NCBI RefSeq assembly: GCF_024347375.1
Contig: NZ_AP025470.1
Location: forward strand, 682,001-746,000
Length of the DNA: 64,000 nt
Direction of reading: 5' to 3'
Origin: Vibrio coralliirubri
GTDB lineage: Bacteria > Pseudomonadota > Gammaproteobacteria > Enterobacterales > Vibrionaceae
The position numbers were made by a program, and so were the translations under genes. Shown in pieces: positions 1 to 8,748 of the stretch. The notes below the pieces were generated by a model. That model had not been told where the DNA came from and made no database searches. It was given only the letters and a program-made list of their open reading frames with translations. Within the stretch, counting starts at the first letter, position 1. The number at the start of each line of letters is the position of its first letter.

Positions 1-711
1 ATTTTGTAGCAACGGAAGTACCACGTGGCCGCCACCGAATACTAAGCTACCTGCTTGGTAGAACAGGCCAAACACTTCAATACCTTGAGAGTAAGCACTG
101 AATAGAGGCAGACCAACCAGCAAAGCAACAAAAATCACGAGCGGTGTTATAGATATCTTATGTGTTGATGGAACCGTTTTGATTTCTTGTGAGGTCAAAA
201 ACTTGCTGCCAATGATTGCGGCAAATAGAAGTACCAAGATTTGAGGCCAGATGCCTGGAATCAGTAGCAGAACAATCGCGGTAATCACACATAAGGCGGT
301 TGCTATCTTCGATTGGCAAAAGTTCTTGTACATACCAAGGGTAGCATCAGCCACAACCACTACCGCTAATAACTTAAGCCCGTGAATGATTGAATTGAAA
401 AGTGGTGCTTCCAATAGTTGGTTGCTGACTAACGCCAATATCAGCATCAGAATCACAGATGGGGAAGTGAAGCCGACAAATGCAGCAATAGCACCTGTTA
501 GTCCACCTTTCTTGTAGCCAACCGCAAAGCCAACCTGACTTGAGCCTGGGCCCGGTAGGAATTGACTAAGAGCGACAATCTGCCCGTACTCTTCGTCGGA
601 CAACCAATTCAGTTTTTCAACAAAGGTTTTACGGAAGTAGCCAATGTGTGCTGCTGGTCCACCAAAGCTAATCCAGCCAAGCCAGAAAAAGGTTTTAAAA
701 ATTGAAAGCAT
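1..711 (-). CDS. chrA: Chromate transporter ChrA, 3' end outside window
   Basis: The 237 visible codons run from an ATG at 711 to the window edge without a stop. The protein is a polytopic inner-membrane protein of the CHR family, which exports chromate in known cases. Family hallmarks seen are the N-terminal FFWLGWISFGGPAAHIG stretch, the LSQFLPGPGSSQ motif near residue 50, and a second FGGGHVVLP motif at about residue 225. That second motif marks the start of the C-terminal half-repeat, so this is the long two-domain form. It diverges from a LysR gene starting about 100 bp away, a common arrangement for a transporter and its regulator. Substrate specificity for chromate is family knowledge only. 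Confidence 0.9.
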   Translation of the reverse strand, partial: MLSIFKTFFWLGWISFGGPAAHIGYFRKTFVEKLNWLSDEEYGQIVALSQFLPGPGSSQVGFAVGYKKGGLTGAIAAFVGFTSPSVILMLILALVSNQLLEAPLFNSIIHGLKLLAVVVVADATLGMYKNFCQSKIATALCVITAIVLLLIPGIWPQILVLLFAAIIGSKFLTSQEIKTVPSTHKISITPLVIFVALLVGLPLFSAYSQGIEVFGLFYQAGSLVFGGGHVVLPLLQN

Positions 712-812
712 GATCGATTCCAGATAAATGTTTAGCGTAATTTAGGTGGAGTTGAACTATGATTCAAATTAATTGTTTTAATTATAACTATGAATGAAAT
801 GGGTTGTTTGGC

Positions 813-1739
813 ATGGCTGATTTTAATTGGAAAGGGATCGACCTTAACTTGTTGATTGCACTGCAGGCTTTGTATAAAACGAATAGCGTGAGTAAGGCTG
901 CTGAGCGTTGTTATATCAGCCAATCTGCGATGAGCCATAGCTTACAAAGGCTACGAAAGTTGTTTGATGACCCTTTGTTTGAGCGTGTGGGCAGCAAGAT
1001 GGAGGCAACCGACCGAGCCATTGAACTATCAAGTACCGTGGACGCGCTACTGAATACCATCCAGTCTGAAGTTCTGTTATCTAAATCGTTTGATGCAGAG
1101 ACTTATAAAGGGACTTGGAAGATTGGTCTCACTGATTATGCCGAGCAGATGTTCGCTCCAATATTGTTTGACCTGATTAAGCAATCCTCTCCTTATTCCC
1201 AAGTAGCGTTGTTCAATGTAAACCGGAGTAACTACCAGCAAGTCTTTGACGATGCCAAGCTTGATATGACGATAGGCAGCTTTGGTGAGGTACCAAAGCA
1301 ATATCGAACAAAGCATTTATACACGGAGCAACATGTTTGTTTACTTGATCAATCGGTTCTAACTATTGAGGAGCCGATGTCGCTAGAACAATTTGTTGCT
1401 GTCGAGCACGCGCTCGTTTCTCCGGCAGGGGCTATAAAGACGGGAGTGGACACTCGTTTAGGTGAACTAGGTTTAAGCCGGAAAGTCGCGATATCTTCCA
1501 GTAACTTTTTAACTGTTAAGCGGCTCATTCGTGGCAGAGAACTATTGTGTATTGTCCCCAAGCTAGTCGCGCGCAAGGATATGGATAGTGAAGAAACCTT
1601 ACTAGCTGTGAAGCCACCAATTGATGTTCCAGATTTTGATATCCAGCTTGTTTATCGAAAGGCAAAGCATTTAGATGATAAAAATAAACTACTTAGAAAG
1701 TTGATTACTAATGCGATCTCATCTGTGATTTCCGAATAG
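813..1739 (+). CDS. LysR-family transcriptional regulator
   Basis: A 308-residue LysR-type regulator. It has an N-terminal winged helix-turn-helix (residues about 8-65, with ALYKTNSVSKAAERCYISQS and the MSHSLQRLR recognition helix) and a C-terminal effector-binding domain. I use the ATG at 813. The reading frame can be extended to a TTG at 804, but no ribosome-binding site supports that. It is divergent from the chromate transporter gene, which suggests local control of that gene, but the effector is unknown. The N-terminal sequence resembles NodD/LeuO-type LysR proteins (FNWKGIDLNLL). No specific orthologue is recognised. Confidence 0.85.
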   Translation: MADFNWKGIDLNLLIALQALYKTNSVSKAAERCYISQSAMSHSLQRLRKLFDDPLFERVGSKMEATDRAIELSSTVDALLNTIQSEVLLSKSFDAETYKGTWKIGLTDYAEQMFAPILFDLIKQSSPYSQVALFNVNRSNYQQVFDDAKLDMTIGSFGEVPKQYRTKHLYTEQHVCLLDQSVLTIEEPMSLEQFVAVEHALVSPAGAIKTGVDTRLGELGLSRKVAISSSNFLTVKRLIRGRELLCIVPKLVARKDMDSEETLLAVKPPIDVPDFDIQLVYRKAKHLDDKNKLLRKLITNAISSVISE

Positions 1740-1825
1740 CTTATTGTGTCGGTTAATCGTCAAATTCATATGAATTAATTTTAGAAAAATACGGTTTATT
1801 ATAAGAACCCGACTATACTTAATTT

Positions 1826-1974
1826 ACGACTCAAAGCAGTCGTAAAGAATAGGCTTTTTGATTTACCCAAGTAAAAAAATTGGTTATATCCTCATGATAT
1901 AGCTTAAAAATCTACCAGGCTAAACGGACTTAGTTGGTCTTAAAAGCGCTAGCTCCCCCTAGCGCTTTTTTCTT
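1826..1974 (+). ncRNA. Candidate small RNA ending in an intrinsic terminator
   Basis: The stretch between the LysR and LacI genes carries a TATACT -10-like hexamer at 1814-1819 (the -35 is weak). A 9-bp hairpin follows (1823-1831 with 1838-1846), then a 6-bp hairpin (1885-1890 with 1896-1901), and finally a strong terminator at 1942-1975. An independent transcript of about 150 nt fits. It could instead be the structured 3' UTR of the LysR gene. No known sRNA family was recognised. Confidence 0.35.
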
Positions 1975-1975
1975 T
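1942..1975 (+). terminator. Rho-independent terminator
   Basis: A perfect 11-bp stem (1942-1952 paired with 1959-1969) with a C-rich 6-nt loop is followed by a T-rich tail. It lies between the plus-strand LysR/candidate sRNA and the minus-strand LacI gene that stops at 1975, and may act in both directions. Confidence 0.85.
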
Positions 1976-3060
1976 CAGTTGGATTCTGGTAGCAGGCTCT
2001 GAATCTTCTTCAGCAGTTTTTCGATCTCTTGTTTTTCATAATTGGCAGTCACCTTAGATTGGCTACTTTCTCTCGCAAGCAGTGTGGTTTCAATATGATG
2101 TTGTAACAAGGCATCTTGCGAATTGGCGTTGAGCTTCTCTGCAAGTCTCACCGCTTGCTGGCCTATTCTTGTGAAATCTTGTTTGATGGTTGTAAGAGGC
2201 GGATTGAAGAATGCGCTGTCTTCTATGCCATCAAAACCCACGACCGCAACCTTGTCCGGTACTGGTATTTGCAATTCTTGCAGTGCGCGTAAAACCCCTA
2301 ATGCCATTTGATCACTGGCAACCAACACTGCATCAAATTGGATTTGTTTCGCAACGGCGTCTCGAACGCCAAGGTAGCCACTTTCTGCTTGCCAGTTTCC
2401 TTGATGTTGAAACTGTACCTGACAGTTTGCATCTGATAACGCGGCTAACCAACTCTGAAGACGGATTTGTGAGGCACTGGACTCATTAGGCCCGCTGATC
2501 AACAAGTATTTACTGCGACCATTTTCAATAAGATGTTGAGCCGCCAGCTTTGCGCCCTCGGCATGATCGCCGCATATATAGTTAACTTGGCTGTTAGAAG
2601 GGACATCAATGAAGATGAGGTTTAAGTGTTGATATTGTTCTACCAGCAATTCGGCGTCTGCACTCTTTAAAGGCACATTGAGAATGATGCTGTCGACCTG
2701 TTGGGCGATCAGTTCACGAATGGCTTCGCGGGTGTTGGTGAGATTTGGTTCTGATACCACAGAAAAAGCGGTGCCATACCCCATATCGTGAGCCTGCATT
2801 CGCACACCATTGGCGATCATTGCGGCGCCGTGTAAGGCCATATCGAGAGTTACTAACCCTATGCTGGTGGACTTGGAACGGCTGAGCATTTGAGCACCTT
2901 TATTTGGCACATATCCAAGCTTCTTTATCGCAGCATTCACTTTGTTTCGAGTGGATTCTGCGACATCTTGCGAGCCGTTCGTCACCCTTGATACTGTTTG
3001 AGTCGATACGCCAGCCAGCTTCGCCACATCTTTAAAAGTTACACTCATCACACCGTCCAT
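1975..3060 (-). CDS. LacI/GalR-family repressor of the alpha-galactoside locus
   Basis: A 361-residue LacI-family protein. The N-terminal helix-turn-helix (TFKDVAKLAGVSTQTVSRV) and hinge precede a periplasmic-binding-protein-like effector domain; motifs such as VVGFDGIEDSAFF and LTTIKQDF are typical. I take the ATG at 3060, which has a GGGA ribosome-binding site 8 nt upstream. An ATG at 3048 is also possible. The longest frame starts at a TTG (3093) with no support. The gene diverges from the GH36 alpha-galactosidase gene. Two identical-type palindromes lie in the intergenic region, so it probably represses that enzyme and itself. The inducer is presumably an alpha-galactoside or its product, by inference. 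Confidence 0.88.
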   Translation of the reverse strand: MDGVMSVTFKDVAKLAGVSTQTVSRVTNGSQDVAESTRNKVNAAIKKLGYVPNKGAQMLSRSKSTSIGLVTLDMALHGAAMIANGVRMQAHDMGYGTAFSVVSEPNLTNTREAIRELIAQQVDSIILNVPLKSADAELLVEQYQHLNLIFIDVPSNSQVNYICGDHAEGAKLAAQHLIENGRSKYLLISGPNESSASQIRLQSWLAALSDANCQVQFQHQGNWQAESGYLGVRDAVAKQIQFDAVLVASDQMALGVLRALQELQIPVPDKVAVVGFDGIEDSAFFNPPLTTIKQDFTRIGQQAVRLAEKLNANSQDALLQHHIETTLLARESSQSKVTANYEKQEIEKLLKKIQSLLPESN

Positions 3061-3150
3061 CGAATATTCCCGTCGTTCGATGAGCTTATCCAATTTAGCG
3101 AAATGAAACTCTGCTCCCTTTCAAAAAAATGTCATTTGAAACATTAAATA

Positions 3151-3164
3151 TGTTTCCGAAAACA
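3151..3164. promoter_or_regulatory. LacI-type operator, copy 1
   Basis: The 14-mer TGTTTCCGAAAACA has the central-CG palindrome typical of LacI-family sites. It lies 91 bp upstream of the repressor start and is exactly 120 bp from a second near-identical copy. Confidence 0.65.
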
Positions 3165-3270
3165 GTCGATCTTGTGCAAATTTTAGTAACGAATAAGTAT
3201 TTTTAGATCACGTTATTTAGCCATTTTAGTACTAAATTCAGTCTTCAAGTTCACTATTAATCTTAGTTTA

Positions 3271-3284
3271 TGTTTACGAAAACA
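3271..3284. promoter_or_regulatory. LacI-type operator, copy 2, next to the alpha-galactosidase start
   Basis: TGTTTACGAAAACA differs from copy 1 at one base and ends 14 bp before the ATG of the GH36 gene. A repressor bound here would cover the ribosome-binding-site and promoter-proximal region. Confidence 0.68.
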
Positions 3285-3298
3285 ATGTGAGATTGGCT

Positions 3299-5401
3299 AT
3301 GAGCGAATTTATTCATCTAACAAGTAAAAACCACAGTTTGATCATCAAATCGGGCCGTACTCCAGAGGTTCTTCACTGGGGCGCAAAGATCGCCAGTATT
3401 GATGAAGATCTTTTATTATCAACCGAGAGACCGATCTCTCAAGCACGCCTTGATGTCGATGTACCGCTTTCTCTTTGTCCTGAATTGGGTAGCGGTCATT
3501 TTAATGCGCCGGGAATAGAAGGGCATCGTGATGGTTTTGATTGGGCTCCCGTTTTTAACACCGTCCGAGTGGAAGCTCAGAATCAGCAAGCCACTTTTTT
3601 TCTAGAAGACACCGTGTCTAAGCTTGAATTGACGGTCGAAATTAAACTGGATTACGAATCTGATGTGGTTCAAAAGCGCGTCACAGTAACCAACAAAGGG
3701 GACAGTAAATACTATTTGAATAAGCTGTCATCAACGTTGCCGCTGCCAAACCATGCCAATGAATTGATGACGTTCCATGGTCGTTGGTGTCATGAGTTCC
3801 AAACGCAACGTCAGCGTTTTGAACACGGTGGCTTCATGCAAGAGAACCGTCGCGGCCGTACTTCACATGAAAACTTCCCTGGCATGTTTGCAGGAACGCA
3901 AGGTTTCTCAGAGCAGAACGGTTTGGTGTGGGGCTTCCATTTAGGTTGGAGTGGTAACCACCAAATGCGTGCTGATGTCCGCAGTGATGGCCGCCGTTTT
4001 GTTCAAGCGGGAGAGTTATTGCTAGCGGGTGAATCGATTCTAGAACCAGAGGTAGCTTACCAGACACCTTGGATCTACGGCTGTTACAGCAATTCTGGTT
4101 TGAACGGTATTGCTCAACGCTTTCAGCAGTTTGTTCGTGACAACATTATTCAATTCCCTACCGATAAATCTTGCCCAGTGCACTTGAATACTTGGGAGGG
4201 GATCTACTTTGACCATAAACCGGAATACATCATGCAAATGGCAACCGAAGCCGGCGCGATGGGTGTTGAACGATTCATTATTGATGATGGTTGGTTTATT
4301 GGTCGCGATGGTGAACGAACGGCCTTAGGCGATTGGTATCTCGATGAAGTGAAATACCCCAATGGCTTAGAACCTGTGATTGAACACGTTAACCAACAGG
4401 GGATGGAGTTCGGGTTGTGGGTTGAACCTGAGATGGTCAGCCAAGACTCAAACCTATACCGTAACCACCCTGATTGGGTCCTAGGTTTACAAGGTTATCA
4501 TCAACCCTCTGGTCGTTGGCAGTATGTTTTAGACTTGCAGAATGAAGCGTGCTTTGACTATCTGTTCTCTCGCCTTGATGCGCTTCTGACTACGTATAAT
4601 ATCGGCTATTTAAAGTGGGATATGAACCGTGAATTAGTTCAGCCGGGCCACCAAGGTCGTGCTGCGGTACATGGTCAAACTCAAGCCTTGTATCGTCTCG
4701 TTGATCAACTGAATCAAGCACACCCTAAGGTCGAGATTGAATCTTGCTCATCAGGCGGTGGTCGTATTGATTTTGAAATCCTTAAGAGAACACATCGATT
4801 CTGGGCATCCGATTGTAACGATGCATTGGAGCGCCAAGCCATTCAAAAAGGCATGAGTTACTTCTTCCCACCAGAAGTTATGGGCGCGCACATTGGCCCT
4901 GCTGAGTGTCACTCAACCAATCGTCGTCACAGTATCAATATGCGTGGTGTCACCGCTTTGATGGGGCATATGGGCGTTGAGCTTGATCCGGTTAAAGAGT
5001 CGCAACAAGAGAAACAAGCTTTCTCTCACTACATCTCGCTGCACAAGCAGTTCCGTCATATTTTGCACTCAGGCCGCAGCTTCCGCATGGATCCTGCGGA
5101 CAAAAACCAGAACATCTATGGGGTGCAGAATGATGATGAAATGCTGATCACCGTGTGTCAGTTGGCCATGCCTGAATACGCTCTGCCATCACCACTTCGT
5201 ATTAGCTGCGTGGAAGACAGTGCGCTGTATCAAGTGAAGTTAGTGGAGATGCCACAAACCAGTTTCCAACTCATGAAGCAACGCCCTCAATGGTTAGATA
5301 AAACGCTGACTTTAAGCGGCGATAACCTCAAAGAGATTGGATTGACCTTACCTATTCTCGACCCAGAGTCTGCCTTGATTGTGCATCTAAAAAAGATGTG
5401 A
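3299..5401 (+). CDS. Alpha-galactosidase, glycoside hydrolase family 36
   Basis: A 700-residue GH36 enzyme expected to release terminal alpha-galactose from melibiose or raffinose-type sugars. Domains in order are an N-terminal beta-supersandwich, a central (beta/alpha)8 barrel (about residues 290-630; LNTWEGIYFDH, FIIDDGWF, GLWVEPEMVS) and a C-terminal beta domain. The probable nucleophile is D441 in KWDMNRE and the acid/base D505 in SDCNDALERQ, by family homology. There is no signal peptide, so it is cytoplasmic. The ATG at 3299 is chosen; the upstream GTG at 3287 overlaps the region next to the operator and lacks a ribosome-binding site. It sits between a divergent LacI-type regulator and a sugar symporter, so uptake followed by intracellular hydrolysis is likely. 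Confidence 0.93.
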   Translation: MSEFIHLTSKNHSLIIKSGRTPEVLHWGAKIASIDEDLLLSTERPISQARLDVDVPLSLCPELGSGHFNAPGIEGHRDGFDWAPVFNTVRVEAQNQQATFFLEDTVSKLELTVEIKLDYESDVVQKRVTVTNKGDSKYYLNKLSSTLPLPNHANELMTFHGRWCHEFQTQRQRFEHGGFMQENRRGRTSHENFPGMFAGTQGFSEQNGLVWGFHLGWSGNHQMRADVRSDGRRFVQAGELLLAGESILEPEVAYQTPWIYGCYSNSGLNGIAQRFQQFVRDNIIQFPTDKSCPVHLNTWEGIYFDHKPEYIMQMATEAGAMGVERFIIDDGWFIGRDGERTALGDWYLDEVKYPNGLEPVIEHVNQQGMEFGLWVEPEMVSQDSNLYRNHPDWVLGLQGYHQPSGRWQYVLDLQNEACFDYLFSRLDALLTTYNIGYLKWDMNRELVQPGHQGRAAVHGQTQALYRLVDQLNQAHPKVEIESCSSGGGRIDFEILKRTHRFWASDCNDALERQAIQKGMSYFFPPEVMGAHIGPAECHSTNRRHSINMRGVTALMGHMGVELDPVKESQQEKQAFSHYISLHKQFRHILHSGRSFRMDPADKNQNIYGVQNDDEMLITVCQLAMPEYALPSPLRISCVEDSALYQVKLVEMPQTSFQLMKQRPQWLDKTLTLSGDNLKEIGLTLPILDPESALIVHLKKM

Positions 5402-5503
5402 ATCTCTGACTCTGAGTACCCCTACAAATAAAAATCTAAATATAAAAATTATAATCGGCAGCGAGGTATTGCTGCCGCAATAACTCAACTTAAGGAAAAC
5501 AAA

Positions 5504-7201
5504 ATGTCTATTACCGTTCTGCTGTCATTTTTGTTATTTACTGGGTTTGTAGTCGCGTTTACCTACAACAAAGTAAAAAATGACAAAAACACCTCACAAG
5601 ATGGCTTCTTTCTTGGCGGAAGAAGCTTAACCGGTGGCTTAATTGCTAGCTCACTTATCTTAACGAACTTGAGCGCAACCAGTTTCGTGGGCATGAGCGC
5701 ACAATCTTATACCCACAACATGAGTGTCATGGGGTGGGAAGTGGCGTCTGGTGTCACCTTGGTGATCATCGCTTTAATGTTGGTACCTCGTTATTTGAAA
5801 CAAGGCATCACCACCATTCCCGACTTCTTAGAGAGCCGCTACGACATGTCGGTGAAGAAGTTTGTGACGTTACTTTTCTTGTGCCAATACGTGATCAATA
5901 TTTTGCCAACCACACTTTACGCGGGCGCCGTTGTTTTGGGTGAAATCTTCGATGTTCAGGCTCTGCTGAATATTTCAGAGTTTAGCTCAATTGCACTTAT
6001 TTCGGCGACGATTGGTCTACTTGGCTTCTTTTACGCGATTTATGGTGGCCTAAAGGCGGTTGTGATTGCAGATACCATTAATGGTGTAGGCTTGATTGTC
6101 GGCGGTATGATGATCCCTGTGTTTGGTTTGATGGTACTGGGCGAAGGTAGCTTTGGTGCTGGCTTAGATATTCTGCTTTATGCCGCGCCAGAGAAGCTTC
6201 AATCTGTGGGTACAGAAAGCGATCCACTGCCGTTCTCGACATTGTTTACTGGTCTACTATTGGTGAACTTGTATTACTGGGGTACTGACCAATCCATCAT
6301 TCAACGCGCATTAGGTGCTAAGAACCTGAAAGAAGGTCAGAAAGGGGTCATCCTTGCTGGTGCGATTAAGGTTATCTCTCCACTGTTCTTGATCATTCCA
6401 GGCATCATCGCTTTCCATATGTTTGGTGCTGATGCCGGTAATCCAGACACCATGTACACCCGATTAGTTAATGAAGTTTTGCCTAAGCCGCTGGTGGGTT
6501 TTTTCGTTGCGGTGATGTTTGGTGCGATTTTGAGTACCTTTAATGGTGTGTTGAACAGCTCAACGACTCTGTTTGCATTGAACGTGTATAAGCCGCTATT
6601 TGGACAAGGTAAAACAGACGAAGAGCTAGTGGGTAAAGGGCGTATTTTTGGTGTCGTGATTGCGATTATCTCGGTATGTATCGCACCATTCATCATGTAC
6701 GCACCAGAAGGTCTTTTCCAATATCTACAAATGGTGGCGGGCTTCTTCAGTGTGCCAATTTTCACTATCGTGTTTGTCGGTTATATATCTAAACGTGTAC
6801 CAGCTGTAGCGGCGAAAGTGGCGTTGGTGGTGTTTGTTAGCTCTTACGCAGCAATGCAGTTGGTGTTCAAAACACCGATTCACTTCCTACATCAATTAGC
6901 GATTCTGTTTGTGGTATGTACTGCTTTAATGTTCATTATTGGTCACTTTATGCCGCGTGAATCTGAGTACGTGATGCCAGTCAATGAGAATATTGATGTG
7001 ACACCTTGGGCGTTCCGTTTCGAGGCTTCGGCTATCATTCTCTACATGGTATTAGGTGCTTACGTGATGTTCTCTGATGTGGGCTTTGTCTCTGATGATC
7101 CAACCATCATGCAGGTTTACGGTGTGTGTGGCATCGTGATGTTAGTCGGTATTTTTGGCCGATTAGCAAAGCGTAAGAAGGGCGTTGAAGCGGCGGTTTA
7201 G
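5504..7201 (+). CDS. Sodium:solute symporter (SSS family), YidK-like
   Basis: A 565-residue inner-membrane protein with about 14 hydrophobic segments. It carries SSS-family signatures: GFFLGGRSLTGGLIASSLIL near residue 35, GWEVASGVTL, a YYWGTDQSIIQRALGAK segment near residue 250, and STFNGVLNSSTTLF. The same landmarks occur in E. coli YidK and in the Vibrio Na+/galactose transporter vSGLT, so Na+-coupled sugar import is the likely role. An AAGGAA ribosome-binding site precedes the ATG. It follows the alpha-galactosidase gene by about 100 bp, probably in one transcript, which suggests an alpha-galactoside or galactose substrate. Its native terminator has been split by an insertion sequence. 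Confidence 0.88.
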   Translation: MSITVLLSFLLFTGFVVAFTYNKVKNDKNTSQDGFFLGGRSLTGGLIASSLILTNLSATSFVGMSAQSYTHNMSVMGWEVASGVTLVIIALMLVPRYLKQGITTIPDFLESRYDMSVKKFVTLLFLCQYVINILPTTLYAGAVVLGEIFDVQALLNISEFSSIALISATIGLLGFFYAIYGGLKAVVIADTINGVGLIVGGMMIPVFGLMVLGEGSFGAGLDILLYAAPEKLQSVGTESDPLPFSTLFTGLLLVNLYYWGTDQSIIQRALGAKNLKEGQKGVILAGAIKVISPLFLIIPGIIAFHMFGADAGNPDTMYTRLVNEVLPKPLVGFFVAVMFGAILSTFNGVLNSSTTLFALNVYKPLFGQGKTDEELVGKGRIFGVVIAIISVCIAPFIMYAPEGLFQYLQMVAGFFSVPIFTIVFVGYISKRVPAVAAKVALVVFVSSYAAMQLVFKTPIHFLHQLAILFVVCTALMFIIGHFMPRESEYVMPVNENIDVTPWAFRFEASAIILYMVLGAYVMFSDVGFVSDDPTIMQVYGVCGIVMLVGIFGRLAKRKKGVEAAV

Positions 7202-7300
7202 CTACTTGGTTTAATTTCCTAACCATCTGATTTAATTGTAATATGGTAAGTTTGTAGTAAAGGGTTCATCATAGGCTAATTACTATAAAGCGAATAACAA

Positions 7301-7313
7301 AAAGCCGCGCCAT
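7301..7313. terminator. Left arm of a terminator hairpin split by an IS
   Basis: This 13-mer is complementary (one G.T wobble) to 8749-8761 on the other side of the insertion sequence. Rejoined, the two arms make a 13-bp stem whose loop holds the IS target site. Read on the minus strand the stem is followed by five T. The hairpin would have ended both the symporter gene and the convergent DUF1330 gene. Confidence 0.8.
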
Positions 7314-7349
7314 GAAATTGAAGTGACCCCGTAAAGTTGGACATTTCTG

Positions 7350-8135
7350 TTAAGCGGCTTTCAAGGCCTGAGTTCGATATTCTATCGGAGTCAGGCCTTT
7401 TAGTTTCACTTTTATACGTTTGGTATTGTAGTACTCGATGTATTCTTTAATCTGCTCTATCAGAGCATCTGCATCTTCAAAGCTTTGGTTGTGATACATC
7501 TCGGTTTTGAGTAAAGCAAAAAAGTTTTCAGCAACAGCATTATCCAAGCAGTTACCTTTTCTCGACATGCTTTGCGTTAACCCACTCTCCGCTACCTTTT
7601 TCTGATACTGTCGATGGCGATATTGCCAACCTTGATCGCTATGTATAATTGGCTTTGAGTTGGGTTTAAGCGTTGATATAGCTTCCGTCAGCATATCTGT
7701 GACAAGCGGCAAGCAGGCATTTTTGGCCACTCTATAAGCAACCACCTCCTGAGTAAACAAGTCGACAACGGGAGATAAGTATACTTTCTGCTCTTTGACT
7801 TTGAACTCCGTGACATCAGTTACCCACTTTTCATCGGGTTGAGTCGCACTAAAATCTCTTTCAAGAACGTTGGGAGCAGCTTTTCCTGACTCTCCTCGGT
7901 ATGAACGATACTTTTTAATCCTGACCGTCGATTTAAGGTTGAGCTGAGCCATAAGCCTTTGAACCGTTTTGTGATTAAGCACGAACCCCTGATTCTTTAG
8001 TTCCAAGTGAATACGGCGGTAGCCGTATCGCCCCTTATGTTCATGATAAATTGACTTTATCAACCGCAGCTCACGTTCGTAGCTATTTTGGCGCTTGCTC
8101 GTTTGAGCCTGATAATAAAAGACACTTTTTGCCAA
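7350..8135 (-). CDS. IS3-family transposase OrfB (DDE integrase domain)
   Basis: The catalytic half of an IS150-type transposase. The rve core shows the acidic triad: D in WVTDVTEFK, D in IIHSDQGWQY and E in DNAVAENFFALLKTE. The listed start is only a TTG at 8135. The frame is open further upstream to the A8 slippery run at 8217-8224, so the protein is most likely made as the OrfA-OrfB fusion after a -1 shift, not from its own start. OrfB alone gives 261 residues, and the frameshifted extension adds about 28 more. Confidence 0.93.
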   Translation of the reverse strand: MAKSVFYYQAQTSKRQNSYERELRLIKSIYHEHKGRYGYRRIHLELKNQGFVLNHKTVQRLMAQLNLKSTVRIKKYRSYRGESGKAAPNVLERDFSATQPDEKWVTDVTEFKVKEQKVYLSPVVDLFTQEVVAYRVAKNACLPLVTDMLTEAISTLKPNSKPIIHSDQGWQYRHRQYQKKVAESGLTQSMSRKGNCLDNAVAENFFALLKTEMYHNQSFEDADALIEQIKEYIEYYNTKRIKVKLKGLTPIEYRTQALKAA

Positions 8136-8188
8136 CTGTAGAGTGTGCAGTAAGTGCTTTAATGGGTACTTGCCTTTAAGAGTTAGAG

Positions 8189-8698
8189 CTATGACCGCTT
8201 TTTCTTTGTTCGACGGTTTTTTTTCTGCTCCAACTCTTCCAACTTTTTTAGAACGGCATTCTCGGTTCGTAAGTAGACCAACTCCTCTTTTAGCTCCTCA
8301 AGTGTCATTTCATTATCAGGCTTAGTGGTACGTTGAGGTTGCTGTTTCATTGAGGGTCTTCCTTTCTGGCGCATTTCGAGCCCCTTGATACCGAGCTCAT
8401 TAAATCGTTTAAGCCAGACAGAGAGTATTCCAGGGGATGAGAGGTTTAATACAGCGCTAGTGTGCGTGAGAGACCATTCATTCGTCCACATTAAATTCAA
8501 TGCTTTTCGTTTTGTTTGAGCAGTCGCGGCATGATTAGTTGGTAAAAATGAATCAGTACCATGGATGGCAAAGACTTGAGCCCAATACCGTATCTGCCTT
8601 GAAGAAATTGAATATTGTTTTGCTAAGTAGAGAGATGACGTGCCATCTAAGTATTGCTTAGCAATGATACATTTTAGCTCTCGGCTATATTTGGACAT
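8189..8698 (-). CDS. IS3-family transposase OrfA (helix-turn-helix subunit)
   Basis: A 169-residue DNA-binding subunit, close to the usual length for IS150 OrfA. Two helix-turn-helix segments are visible (IAKQYLDGTSSLYLAKQY near residue 12 and SLTHTSAVLNLSSPGILSVW near residue 75). A C-terminal coiled coil (EELKEELVYLRTENAVLKKL) follows, probably for multimerisation. I use the ATG at 8698; the longer frame runs out toward the IS end. Near its 3' end the run of eight A (8224-8217, minus strand) forms an A-AAA-AAC heptamer where ribosomes can shift -1 into orfB. Confidence 0.92.
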   Translation of the reverse strand: MSKYSRELKCIIAKQYLDGTSSLYLAKQYSISSRQIRYWAQVFAIHGTDSFLPTNHAATAQTKRKALNLMWTNEWSLTHTSAVLNLSSPGILSVWLKRFNELGIKGLEMRQKGRPSMKQQPQRTTKPDNEMTLEELKEELVYLRTENAVLKKLEELEQKKNRRTKKKRS

Positions 8699-8748
8699 AA
8701 AAAGACCCCCAATAATTGGTGTCCAACTATTGGGGGTCAGTTCAAATG

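Larger units (their letters stand above)
7325..8738 (-). mobile_element. Intact IS3-family element, IS150-like
   Basis: An element of 1,414 bp with imperfect inverted ends (GACCCCGTAAAGTTGGACA at 7325-7343, and GACCCCCAATAGTTGGACA read inward from 8738). A 3-bp direct repeat AGT flanks it at 7322-7324 and 8739-8741, a length usual for the IS150 group. It encodes orfA and orfB on the minus strand, joined by a -1 frameshift site. Both reading frames are open, so it is probably functional and recently inserted. If the ends are read as TG...CA the element gains one base on each side, but the target duplication is then lost. Confidence 0.92.

Noticed and set aside
7324..8739. IS ends at TG...CA
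   Set aside because: This reading leaves unequal 3-bp flanks (AAG and GTT), whereas ends one base further in give a clean AGT duplication.
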